13,759 nucleotides of DNA from an uncultured Ruminococcus sp. Lineage in GTDB: Bacteria > Bacillota > Clostridia > Oscillospirales > Acutalibacteraceae. The notes under the pieces are model-generated. The model was given only the letters and a program-made list of their open reading frames with translations. It made no database searches and was not told where the DNA came from. Positions 6,575 to 13,759 of this stretch are shown here, in pieces; within the stretch, counting starts at the first letter, position 1; every line of letters starts with the position of its first letter. Location: contig CAJUGO010000027.1 of the NCBI GenBank assembly GCA_910585865.1, positions 1-13,759 on the forward strand, in the 5' to 3' direction. The translations under genes and the position numbers were made by a program.

Positions 6575-6606
6575 AGGCAGAGTCAAAAGACTTTGCCTTA
6601 TTTTTT
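6575..6606 (+). terminator. Terminator before the surface-protein gene
   Basis: AGGCAGAGTC (6575-6584) pairs with GACTTTGCCT (6589-6598), with one G-T pair, over an AAAA loop, followed by TATTTTTTG. It sits 18 bases before the surface-protein start at 6624. Confidence 0.75.
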
Positions 6607-6623
6607 GAAAAGAGGTATTTTTA

Positions 6624-9600
6624 ATGAACAAATTAATGACAAACAAAAAATTCACAAAAATAACGGCACTTTTGCTTGCGGTTGCCGTAATATTCGGAAC
6701 AATGTTCACTCTCCCCGTAAGTGCGGCAAGCGGTGATAAGGTAACAATCACTTTTGATTACTGTTATGACAGTACAGGCAACATAATCAAATTTCAGCAG
6801 ACAACGGTCAGTGACGGCTACACAGTCGGAACTCCCGGCGAAGAACTGTGCAAGATTTTTGCAGAAGGAAAAGAAGCCTACTGCATTGAACCCGGTCATA
6901 CTCTTTATTCAGGAAATACGCTGACCGAGAGTGTCTCCGCTGTTTGGAAGAATTTAGGCTCTGCAAAGCAGAAAGCAATCAATCTTACTCTGCTTTACGG
7001 CAAACCCGGTTCAGGAAAAAGCTTAAGCGGAACAGAGGATCAGAAATGGGTTGCAACACAGCTGATTGTATGGGAGTTTGTTTTAGATTGCAGAACTACC
7101 GCCAACGGTTACAAATGCACTAATACAAAGTTCATTGACGGTATCTGTGCAGGCGGAGCAAATCCCGGGGTTAAGTCGGTTTACAATGCAATCTCAAAAA
7201 GCCTTGCAAATTACTCAACCGTTCCAAGCTTTGCATCGGCAATCGCTTCAAGGGCTGAAACCTATGAGATGAAGTATGCTGACGGAAAGTACACTTTAAC
7301 CCTTACCGACAGCAACAGTATCCTTTCTGATTTCAGTTTCAAGACAACAAGCGTAATATCAGTTTCACAGTCAGGAAATAAGCTGACACTCACTTCCTCA
7401 ACTCCTGTGAACGATGCAGTAACATTCAATTCTGCAAAATCAATGCCAGATGTGGAAAAAGCTGTGCTTATTCCTTATGGTGATACAACTTTGCAGGATG
7501 TAATCACAGGCGTTGAAAATGACGCCGACCCTGTGAGAGCATATTTTAAGGCAAAAACTAATGCAGGCAATCTTAAACTTATTAAAACCTCCGAGGACGG
7601 AAATGTTTCAAATATTGAGTTTACTGTCAAGGGCGATAATTACAGCAAAACGGTTAAAACAAATTCTAAAGGCGAGTTTGAACTGACTGATCTCGTTCCA
7701 GGCACATATATGGTTACAGAAAATACACCGAGTAAATACGCAGAGCAAAAGTCAAAGACTGTTAAGATTGAAAGCGGAAAAACTGCAACAGTATATTTCA
7801 GTAATGTGCTTAAAAAGTGGAATTTAACTGTAACAAAAACGGATGCAGAAACTAAATCAGCACAGGGCGATGCAACACTTGCAGGCGCAGTTTATGGTAT
7901 CTATGAAAACGGCAAGTTGGTTGACAAGTACACCACCGATAAAAATGGCAGTTTCGCTACATCTTACTACATTTGCGGTGATAACTGGACACTAAAAGAA
8001 ATTGAGCCAAGTGAGGGTTATCTGCTTGACGAAACCGAATACCATATCGGTGCAGAAACAAAAAACTACACGCTTGAAAATAACAGCATTTCTATGGGTG
8101 TGACCGAGGATGTTGTAAAGGGCAAAATCTCCATAATCAAACATACAGATGACGGCAGTACAAAAATTGAAACTCCCGAAGTCGGTGCAGAATTTCAGGT
8201 TTATCTGAAATCGGCAGGAAGTTACATCAAGGCAAAGGAAACTGAAAGAGATACTCTTGTTTGTGATGAGTACGGCTTTGCAGAAACCAAGAATTTGCCA
8301 TACGGAACATACACAGTTCATCAGACCAAAGGCTGGAACGGTACGGAGTTCATTGTCGACTTTGATGTATTCATTTCTGAAAACAATAAGACTTACAAGT
8401 ACCTAATTAACAACGCAAGCCTTGAAAGCTATGTAAAGATAGTAAAGGTTGACAGCGAAACAGGAAAGCAGATTCCGTATGCAGGCGCAGGCTTTCAGAT
8501 TTACAATCCCGATGGAAACAAGGTAACAATGAAGTACACCTATCCGACTGTTACAGAGATTGACACATTCTACACGAACAGCGAGGGTTATCTTATCACA
8601 CCCGAAACTCTGTCCTACGGCAAGGGCTATTCAGTCGTTGAAGTTCAGGCTCCTTACGGATATATCCTCGACAGCACACCTATATATTTTGACATTACAG
8701 CAGAAAACACAAGTGAAGAAAACGGCTTTACAATCGTAAAAACCGAGAAGAAAAACACTCCGCAGAATGGCACAATTACCGTAGAAAAAACAGGCGAGAT
8801 TTTCTCGAATGTAACTGCAGTCGGTGGCGGATATACAGATGAAAATGGAAACGATGTTGCTCTTCCGATCATCTATCAGCCTGAATATTCTGTAAACGGT
8901 TTGTCAGGTGCAGTATTTGAAATTTATGCTGATGAGGACATTACAACGCCTGACGGAACAGCAAGAGCAAAGAAAGACGAGCTTGTTGCCACTCTGAAAA
9001 CAAACACAAAAGGCACAGCTATAAGTAAACAGCTTTACCTCGGCAAATACCGTGTTGTAGAAAAAACAGCTCCTAACGGATTTGTTCTGAACAGGACTGT
9101 GAATCATATTGAGCTCACCTATGCCGGACAGAACGAAAAGGTGACTAACACCTCAACATCATTTACAAACGACAGGCAAAAGGCTGAAATCGACCTTACA
9201 AAAGAACTTGAACAGGACGAGAAATTCAATATCGGCAATAATGACGAAATCCTCAATGTTTCATTTGGACTTTACGCTGACGAAGATTTAAATGCTTCAA
9301 ACGGAACAGTTATCCCAAAAGACGGACTTATTGAAATAATCTCTTGTGATGAAAAAGGCAAAGCAACCTTCACCACCGACCTTCCAATCGGAAAATACTA
9401 TGTTAAGGAAATCAGCACGGACAGTCACTATGTCCTTTCCGATAAAAAATACCCTGTTGTGTTTGAGTATGCGGGGCAGGATACGGCGACTATTCATATT
9501 TCGGTCAATGACGGTGAGCCGATTGAAAATGAAATCATCTACGGAACAATCAAAGGTTTTAAAACTGACCGTGAAACAAAAGAAACTATCAGTGAGGCGT

Positions 9601-10195
9601 TATTCGGTTTATTCAAAATGAACGAAAAGAAGTTTACTGAAAATAACGCAATTCTTACTTCCAAATCAAATGAGGACGGTGTTTTGAATTTGCCGATGTT
9701 CCTTACGGCGAATATATCATCCGTGAGTTAAAGCCAGCCGATGGTTATCTCCCCAATGAAGAAAACTATCGGGTAACAATTTCCGAGAACAAGGAAATTA
9801 TTGAAATCACAGTTGAGAATGATAAAATACCTGAACTCGGAACAACTGCAACTATTGACGGTAAAAAAGAATTTACGGCAAACGGTGATATAGCTATTGA
9901 TGATGTTGTGTCTTAAAAACACCTTGTCCCCGGCAAAGAATACACCATAAAAGGTATTTTGATGGATAAAAAGACAGGCAAGGCGTTCCTTGTTAACGGC
10001 AAAGAAGTTAGTTCTGAAGTAACATTCACACCCGAAACAGCAGACGGCGAAGTAACAGTATCTTTCACCTTTGACGGTTCTGTAATTAATAGAGACACAG
10101 AGATTGTAGTTTTTGAAACTCTTTACCGTGATGAAACGGAAATTGCTGTTCACGCTGACATTGATGACAAGGATCAGACCTATGAAGAAGTATAA
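6624..10195 (+). pseudogene. SpaA-type surface protein with thioester domain and Cna-B/VaFE repeats, frameshifted
   Basis: This is a secreted, probably wall-linked adhesin or pilin-like protein of an ICE. ATG 6624 follows AAAGAGG at 6609-6615. Residues 1-34 are a signal peptide with cleavage after VSA. A thioester domain follows: Cys87 in EAYCIEPG and Gln146 in VATQLIVWE should form the Cys-Gln bond used to bind host surfaces. From about 315 there are tandem Cna-B/SpaA beta domains, each ending in a G-Y-V-E type strand. The first frame stops at 9731 because one T is missing in the run at 9682-9685. The -1 frame continues FEFADVPYGEYIIREL until TAA at 9914-9916, where Tyr is expected, then KHLVPGKEYTIKGILMDK and a VaFE-type repeat (EIVVFETLYRD) to 10195. 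No LPXTG-like signal or C-terminal membrane segment is visible, so the end may be deleted too. Confidence 0.88.
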
Positions 10196-10694
10196 AGGGA
10201 AAATCCAAATGGGAATTGTGATAGGCATATTTTCTGTAATAATAGTTGCCTGCCTCATTTCAATATTTTCAAGGCTCTATGCCGAAAACAAGGAAAAGGA
10301 AGAATTCAGACAGCTTGCAGAAATTGTTGCTGAGGAAACAACAGATGCAACCATTGAAGAAACGATAAGAAAGCCAAATTTATTAAAAGTCAGTGATTCG
10401 GATAATGAATTTCAAACTGAACAACCTGTGTATTACACAACCTATTACGAACCTCATTCAATATCAGAACTTATTTCAATGAATTCCGAGTGTTTCGGTT
10501 GGATAAGCATAGCAGGCACTAATATCAATTACCCTGTTATGCATACACCGAGTAATCCGCAGAAGTACCTGAACAAAAACTTTTACGGCGAGTACAGTTT
10601 CAGCGGTACACCGTTTCTTGACGCAAGGTGTTCAGCCGACAGCACCAAAATCATACTTATAAAAGACACCCATATAAGAAAAATTTTGGAATAG
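10182..10694 (+). pseudogene. Class B sortase, truncated before its catalytic residues
   Basis: Sortases join surface proteins to the cell wall or to each other, and this one overlaps the end of the SpaA-type gene by 14 bases, as expected for an enzyme-substrate pair. I chose ATG 10182, with AAGGA 8 bases upstream, giving 170 residues. It has an N-terminal membrane segment (about 10-30), a linker, and the class B start of the catalytic domain: ISELISMNSECFGWISIAG, NINYPVMH, YLNKNFYGEYS and GTPFLD. After TKIIL (residues 155-159) the family should continue Y-G-H with the active His, then Cys and Arg further on. Here the frame reads IKDTHIRKILE and stops. About 70-100 residues with the whole active site are missing. 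The break falls just before the serine-recombinase unit. Confidence 0.82.
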
Positions 10695-10733
10695 AAATAA
10701 TTAGAGTTCTTTATAAGGAATACTTATTTATTA

Positions 10734-10754
10734 CCTTAATACATTGTATTAAGG
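10734..10754 (+). promoter_or_regulatory. Inverted repeat covering the ribosome site of the 45-aa gene
   Basis: CCTTAATAC (10734-10742) pairs perfectly with GTATTAAGG (10746-10754) over a 3-base loop. The right arm overlaps the ribosome site AAGGGGTGA (10751-10759) of the gene at 10766, so an mRNA hairpin could restrict its translation; alternatively it is a repressor operator. There is no T tract, so it is not a terminator. I see no convincing promoter in 10695-10733. Confidence 0.5.
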
Positions 10755-10765
10755 GGTGAAATTCT

Positions 10766-10903
10766 ATGGATAAAGACAAAAAAATTATTTTGCCGAAAGA
10801 TTTGCAAGAAAAAATGCTTAAATTCTTTGTGCAGACATCTATTCCAAGACAAAAGTTACAAAAGGAAATGTCTTCTATTTATAAAAAGATAAATAGGGAG
10901 TGA
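10766..10903 (+). CDS. Small basic protein (45 aa) upstream of the serine recombinase
   Basis: ATG 10766 has a good ribosome site, AAGGGGTGA, about 6 bases upstream. The frame codes MDKDKKIILPKDLQEKMLKF, then FVQTSIPRQKLQKEM and a lysine-rich end. It is helical, basic, and intact. Its stop (TGA 10901-10903) lies 8 bases before the recombinase ATG 10912, and the recombinase ribosome site AGGGAG is inside its last codons, so translation is probably coupled. Small genes directly before large serine recombinases are often accessory factors; a recombination directionality or DNA-binding role is inference. It shows no helix-turn-helix that I can identify. Confidence 0.65.
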   Translation: MDKDKKIILPKDLQEKMLKFFVQTSIPRQKLQKEMSSIYKKINRE

Positions 10904-10911
10904 TTTCTGTT

Positions 10912-12387
10912 ATGGAAACTGGAATTTATGTAAGAGTGTCAACGGAAGAACAAGCACAGGAGGGTTACTCAATAAGGGCACAGCAGGAAAAATTAAAGGA
11001 TTATGCAAGAATTAAAGAATGGTCAATTTATAAAATCTATGCAGATGAGGGCATAAGCGGTAAGAATATAAAAGACAGACCCGCTATTAACGAATTGATT
11101 AATGATGTAAAGAACAATAAAATCAAAAATGTTGTCGTATTCAAAATAGACAGACTAACAAGAAATACAGTTGATTTAATACAGCTTGTCGATTTGTTCA
11201 ATAAATATGATTGCAGATTTAATTCATTAATGGAAAGTATTGATACGCAGACAGCTTCGGGAAGAATGTTTTTAAAAATAATTGGTACTTTTGCAGAATT
11301 TGAAAGAGAAAATATAGCCGAAAGAGTTCAAGTAGGCTTTGAAAGAAGAGCAAGAGAGGGTTACAGTACTTGTTCTGCTATATCAAGCTATGGTTATGAT
11401 AGAGAAAATGGAGAAAGAGTACAAACCATAAATGAGAAAGAAGCTAAAATCGTTAAAGAAATATATGATATGTTTGTTAATCAAAATTTGTCAGTCACAG
11501 GAATAGCCAAAAATTTAAATTTGAGAAAAATCCCAAGTAAAAGAGGAAAGTATTGGTGTACAACCACGGTAAGAGATGTTTTGACAAATGCTAATTATAT
11601 TGGAATGGTGAGATATGCAGTTAATGAAGAAAAAAGAAATTTTGAGACTGAGGGAAAACATATACCCATAATCAGTACAGAATTATTTGAGGAAGCACAA
11701 AGATTACTTAAAAAAGTGCAAAAAATTAGTTTTACTAAAAAACCAAGAGAAGAAACATATTATTGTGGTTTTTTGTATTGTGGTAAATGCGGTAAAAAAT
11801 TAGCAAGCCACACAAATAAAAGAACAAAAGCAGATGGGAGTAGCTATTTAAAGATTGATTATTACTGTCCTTGTAACTATCTAAAAGTTTGTGATGAACC
11901 TAGTATAAATCACAATAAGGTTGAGAAGGCGTTTGTTGAATATATAAACAATATTGAGGATTTTAAATTAAATAATGATTTTCAGATTGAAGAGCAAGAA
12001 AATAAAAGGAAAGAGTATTTGCAAAATAAACATACATATGAATTGCAACTAAATACATTAGAAAAGAAACAAAAAGAGATTATGAATTTATATGTAAAAG
12101 GTGACATTGATTTTGAAAATTACAGAAGTATGAAAGAATTAATTGATATTGATAAAAACAAAATTATTGAGGAGCTTGAAAAAATAAATGCAGAGCTTAA
12201 CAAAAAGATTGTTATTCAAAAAGAAGATATTATTTTAAATCTTAGAGAAAATTGGGAATTGCTGAACAACGTTGAAAAAAGGCAGTTTTTATACAAATTT
12301 ATCAATAAGATTGTTATAGTCAATGAGAAAAAAGCTAAACAGTATTTTACCAAAATACTTGATGTCGAGTTTAATAATATGATATGA
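10912..12387 (+). CDS. Large serine recombinase (site-specific integrase/transposase)
   Basis: This complete 491-residue recombinase cuts and rejoins DNA through a covalent phosphoserine link, integrating or excising an element. The resolvase catalytic domain occupies about 1-140, with nucleophile Ser10 in YVRVS, IDRLTRN at 79-85 and FAEFERENIAERV at 127-139. The recombinase domain spans about 150-265 (GYDRE, IPSKRGKYW, NYIGMVRY). A zinc-ribbon region has Cys285, 290, 293, 319, 321 and 327. A lysine/glutamate-rich coiled coil follows at about 350-435. I chose ATG 10912 with AGGGAG at 10895-10900; an in-frame GTG at 10900 has no ribosome site. The gene is unbroken, in contrast to the degraded genes to its left, which suggests later arrival. 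It probably mobilises the segment that interrupts the sortase gene. Confidence 0.95.
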   Translation: METGIYVRVSTEEQAQEGYSIRAQQEKLKDYARIKEWSIYKIYADEGISGKNIKDRPAINELINDVKNNKIKNVVVFKIDRLTRNTVDLIQLVDLFNKYDCRFNSLMESIDTQTASGRMFLKIIGTFAEFERENIAERVQVGFERRAREGYSTCSAISSYGYDRENGERVQTINEKEAKIVKEIYDMFVNQNLSVTGIAKNLNLRKIPSKRGKYWCTTTVRDVLTNANYIGMVRYAVNEEKRNFETEGKHIPIISTELFEEAQRLLKKVQKISFTKKPREETYYCGFLYCGKCGKKLASHTNKRTKADGSSYLKIDYYCPCNYLKVCDEPSINHNKVEKAFVEYINNIEDFKLNNDFQIEEQENKRKEYLQNKHTYELQLNTLEKKQKEIMNLYVKGDIDFENYRSMKELIDIDKNKIIEELEKINAELNKKIVIQKEDIILNLRENWELLNNVEKRQFLYKFINKIVIVNEKKAKQYFTKILDVEFNNMI

Positions 12388-12461
12388 TTCATATGATAAA
12401 TTGAATTTTCGCAGGCAAAAAATAAAAATCTTCCCTGACTTAAAATCAAGGAAGATTTTTG
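12388..12461. repeat. Imperfect direct repeat, copy A
   Basis: This segment just after the recombinase stop resembles 13654-13720. The first ~27 bases differ at about five positions (shared words ATATGAT, AATTGA, CGCA) and the last 16 bases, TCAAGGAAGATTTTTG (12446-12461), are identical. The copies flank the - strand gene. They could be recombination relics, element ends, or the tails of two related recombinase genes. Confidence 0.6.
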
Positions 12462-12468
12462 TTTTTTT
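12424..12468. terminator. Bidirectional terminator between convergent genes
   Basis: AAAAATCTTCC (12424-12434) pairs exactly with GGAAGATTTTT (12450-12460) around a 15-base loop, followed on the + strand by GTTTTTTT and preceded by an A-rich run that serves as the T tract on the - strand. It lies between the recombinase stop (12387) and the stop of the - strand gene (12471). Confidence 0.85.
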
Positions 12469-12470
12469 AC

Positions 12471-13439
12471 TTAATGCCAATTATAAATTATATTCATAGT
12501 ATTCATAAATCCGAGTTCAGCTTGTGTTCTTTCCGCATTATATGCTTGAATTGCTGTTTGTTCCTGAATTGAAGAACTAATTTGTCTTGACATCTGATTA
12601 ATATTACTTGAAAGAGAATTAATTTTTCTATTAGCATTTCTCAAGGTATTTTGAAGCGTATATTGATTCTCAATTACCTGATCCAGTTTATCCAATACCT
12701 TACCGAGCTGTATAATGATAATACCTCTTTGTGCTTCTTCGTTATAAATATTGTAAGCACCTCGGTCACCTGTCTTTTGGTCAAATTCTAAACTATAAGT
12801 TCTCTTTTCTGATAAATATTGATAAAAAGAACTTATTGCGACAATGTTATGCCAATACTTTTGGTCGACAATATTATAATTATAAAATTCATTAAGCCGA
12901 TTTTTTGAGTCTGCATATTTTTCTTCAAGAATTTCTATTTCTCGCTGAATATTTCCTCTTATAATATTTTCGTTTCTTACTCGTTTTTCATCTTCATTTT
13001 TTAATCTATCATATTCTTTCATTTTATAACTATATTCTTTGTCATATTCTTTTTGTATATTTACTTTTTTGATGTTGGCAACTATTGCTACAACAATCGC
13101 ACTGCAAATCATACCAACAATCATAGAAAATATAAATGAATCACCCATACTGACAGCTTCATTAACAGCACCAATCAAACCCGAATTATTATCATCAAAA
13201 CTACTGATTTTTATTATCATTATAACCATTGCCACAACAATACAAGTTAACATACCTGAAATTATCGAATCACCATAATCAGCATTTGCTTGACTGCATC
13301 TGGGCAATTCTATATTTCTTTTTCTGCCTAAGGAATTTCTTTTTTGATACATATTTTCAAGAGTATTTTTCTGAATATAAATATTCTTTTCCATATCAAG
13401 TATAATAGATAAATATTCTTTTAGCTGTTCATAGGTCAT
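12471..13439 (-). CDS. Two-TM coiled-coil membrane protein, unknown function
   Basis: The complete 322-residue protein is not recognised. Its ATG (13437-13439 on this strand) is preceded by AAAGGAGG at 13449-13456, an ideal ribosome site with 9-base spacing. Residues 1-45 are a charged helix. Two hydrophobic segments follow (about 57-78 and 101-124) with a short polar loop between them. A highly charged coiled coil covers about 126-195. A short globular part contains YWHNIVAISSFYQYLSEKRT and NIYNEEAQRGIIIIQLGKVL. A second helical region rich in Asn/Gln/Ser runs to the C-terminus. Both long tails probably face the cytoplasm. It converges on the recombinase and is likely cargo of the same unit. 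A defence or signalling role is possible but not shown by any motif. Confidence 0.75.
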   Translation of the reverse strand: MTYEQLKEYLSIILDMEKNIYIQKNTLENMYQKRNSLGRKRNIELPRCSQANADYGDSIISGMLTCIVVAMVIMIIKISSFDDNNSGLIGAVNEAVSMGDSFIFSMIVGMICSAIVVAIVANIKKVNIQKEYDKEYSYKMKEYDRLKNEDEKRVRNENIIRGNIQREIEILEEKYADSKNRLNEFYNYNIVDQKYWHNIVAISSFYQYLSEKRTYSLEFDQKTGDRGAYNIYNEEAQRGIIIIQLGKVLDKLDQVIENQYTLQNTLRNANRKINSLSSNINQMSRQISSSIQEQTAIQAYNAERTQAELGFMNTMNIIYNWH

Positions 13440-13461
13440 TTTAGTTTTCCTCCTTTACATA

Positions 13462-13493
13462 GGACTGTCACAAATATAAAATTGTGACAGTCC
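13462..13493. promoter_or_regulatory. 12-bp palindrome upstream of the - strand membrane protein gene
   Basis: GGACTGTCACAA (13462-13473) is perfectly complementary to TTGTGACAGTCC (13482-13493) around an 8-base AT loop. It ends 5 bases from the AAAGGAGG ribosome site on the - strand, and no T tract follows in either direction. This fits an operator for a dimeric repressor or a leader-mRNA hairpin better than a terminator. Confidence 0.55.
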
Positions 13494-13759
13494 CTTATCT
13501 TTACTATTCGTATGTTCTTATAGCAACTTTTACCTGTCCGCAACCGCAAGTGCCGATATAAATGCAACTATTAATAAACCTCGCATAAATACTAGTGCTT
13601 GAAAATCCTTAGATTGGACAAGCCTTTTACTTAGCATAATTGCATAAACATAATTTATATGATGAATTGACTTTCCGCAACAAAAACAAAAGTCTTTTTT
13701 TAGGTCAAGGAAGATTTTTGCGTTGTTAATATTATTCAGCAATAAAGGTTATGTTGTCA
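13494..13759. other. No confident gene; fragments only
   Basis: On the - strand, a frame closing at 13504-13506 ends with IGTCGCGQVKVAIRTYE and opens at about 13607 without a start codon, which could be the end of a lost gene. Another - strand frame (13530-13742) partly overlaps the repeat at 13654-13720 and lacks support. The last 40 bases show nothing I can identify; they do not resemble the missing part of the sortase gene. Confidence 0.4.
13654..13720. repeat. Imperfect direct repeat, copy B
   Basis: This is the second copy of the segment after the recombinase stop (12388-12461), in the same orientation. It keeps the ATATGAT...AATTGA...CGCA opening and the exact 16-base end TCAAGGAAGATTTTTG (13705-13720), but the left hairpin arm of copy A is replaced by a T run, so it no longer forms the terminator stem. 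It may be the trailing end of a second, deleted recombinase copy. Confidence 0.6.

Noticed and set aside
9682..9740. Programmed frameshifting in the surface-protein gene
   Set aside because: The T run is short, no stimulatory structure is evident, and an in-frame TAA follows at 9914, so loss by mutation or sequencing error is simpler.
9728..10258. Open - strand frame of 176 codons
   Set aside because: It is antisense to the frameshifted surface-protein tail and the sortase start, whose sense frames show family sequence. The Cys/Phe-rich translation looks like a shadow.
13039..13278. Hydrophobic + strand frame opposite the two-TM gene
   Set aside because: Its hydrophobicity mirrors the membrane segments of the - strand gene, which has the ideal ribosome site.
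13530..13742. 70-codon - strand frame with a hydrophobic end
   Set aside because: Its first half runs through the repeat at 13654-13720 and it lacks a ribosome site or family match; I only mention fragments there.
1..13759. CRISPR array or insertion sequence with terminal inverted repeats
   Set aside because: No regularly spaced repeats and no DDE transposase were seen; the only recombinase is the serine type.

Overview
The window looks like accessory DNA from a low-GC Gram-positive bacterium, probably a gut-type clostridium (Ruminococcus or Lachnospira-like). This is inferred from strong GGAGG-type ribosome sites, AT-rich codon use, a SpaA/thioester surface protein beside a class B sortase, and DUF4314/Dcm/D12-methyltransferase genes of the sort carried by Firmicute integrative conjugative elements (ICEs). 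No taxonomic marker settles the genus.

Layout. (1) 1-90: the 3' part of a tRNA-Asn gene and its terminator. (2) 94-2088: a very AT-rich two-gene cassette with its own promoter, encoding a three-Cys-motif partner protein (TcmP) and a DUF5131 (Gp37/Gp68-like) three-Cys protein. The second gene carries a one-base deletion in a G run that removes its conserved tail. (3) 2100-6610: ICE-type accessory genes, many broken: a frameshifted small gene, DUF4314, an intact C5-cytosine methyltransferase, a D12 adenine methyltransferase that lost its SAM-binding motif, and a 5'-truncated DUF4417 gene ending in a barnase-type RNase whose catalytic His is Leu. These are followed by an intact barstar-type immunity gene and a frameshifted conserved small gene. 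(4) 6624-10694: a large SpaA/thioester/VaFE-repeat surface protein (frameshift plus nonsense codon), overlapped by a class B sortase gene that lost its catalytic half. (5) 10690-13720: an apparently younger unit with a 45-aa gene and a large serine recombinase on the + strand, and a convergent two-TM coiled-coil protein on the - strand. It begins where the sortase ends, and an imperfect direct repeat lies on both sides of the - strand gene.

Reading. The ICE-type portion appears to be a decaying element. Intact genes (Dcm, barstar, DUF4314, the recombinase unit) sit among genes hit by single-base deletions, larger deletions and substitutions. Several single-base deletions lie in homopolymers, so some could be assembly errors, but the ~17-bp deletion, the gene-joining deletion and the sortase truncation cannot be explained that way. 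The points most worth checking are the TcmP-DUF5131 cassette beside the tRNA gene, the dead RNase toxin with a retained antitoxin, and the serine-recombinase unit with its small upstream gene and repeats.
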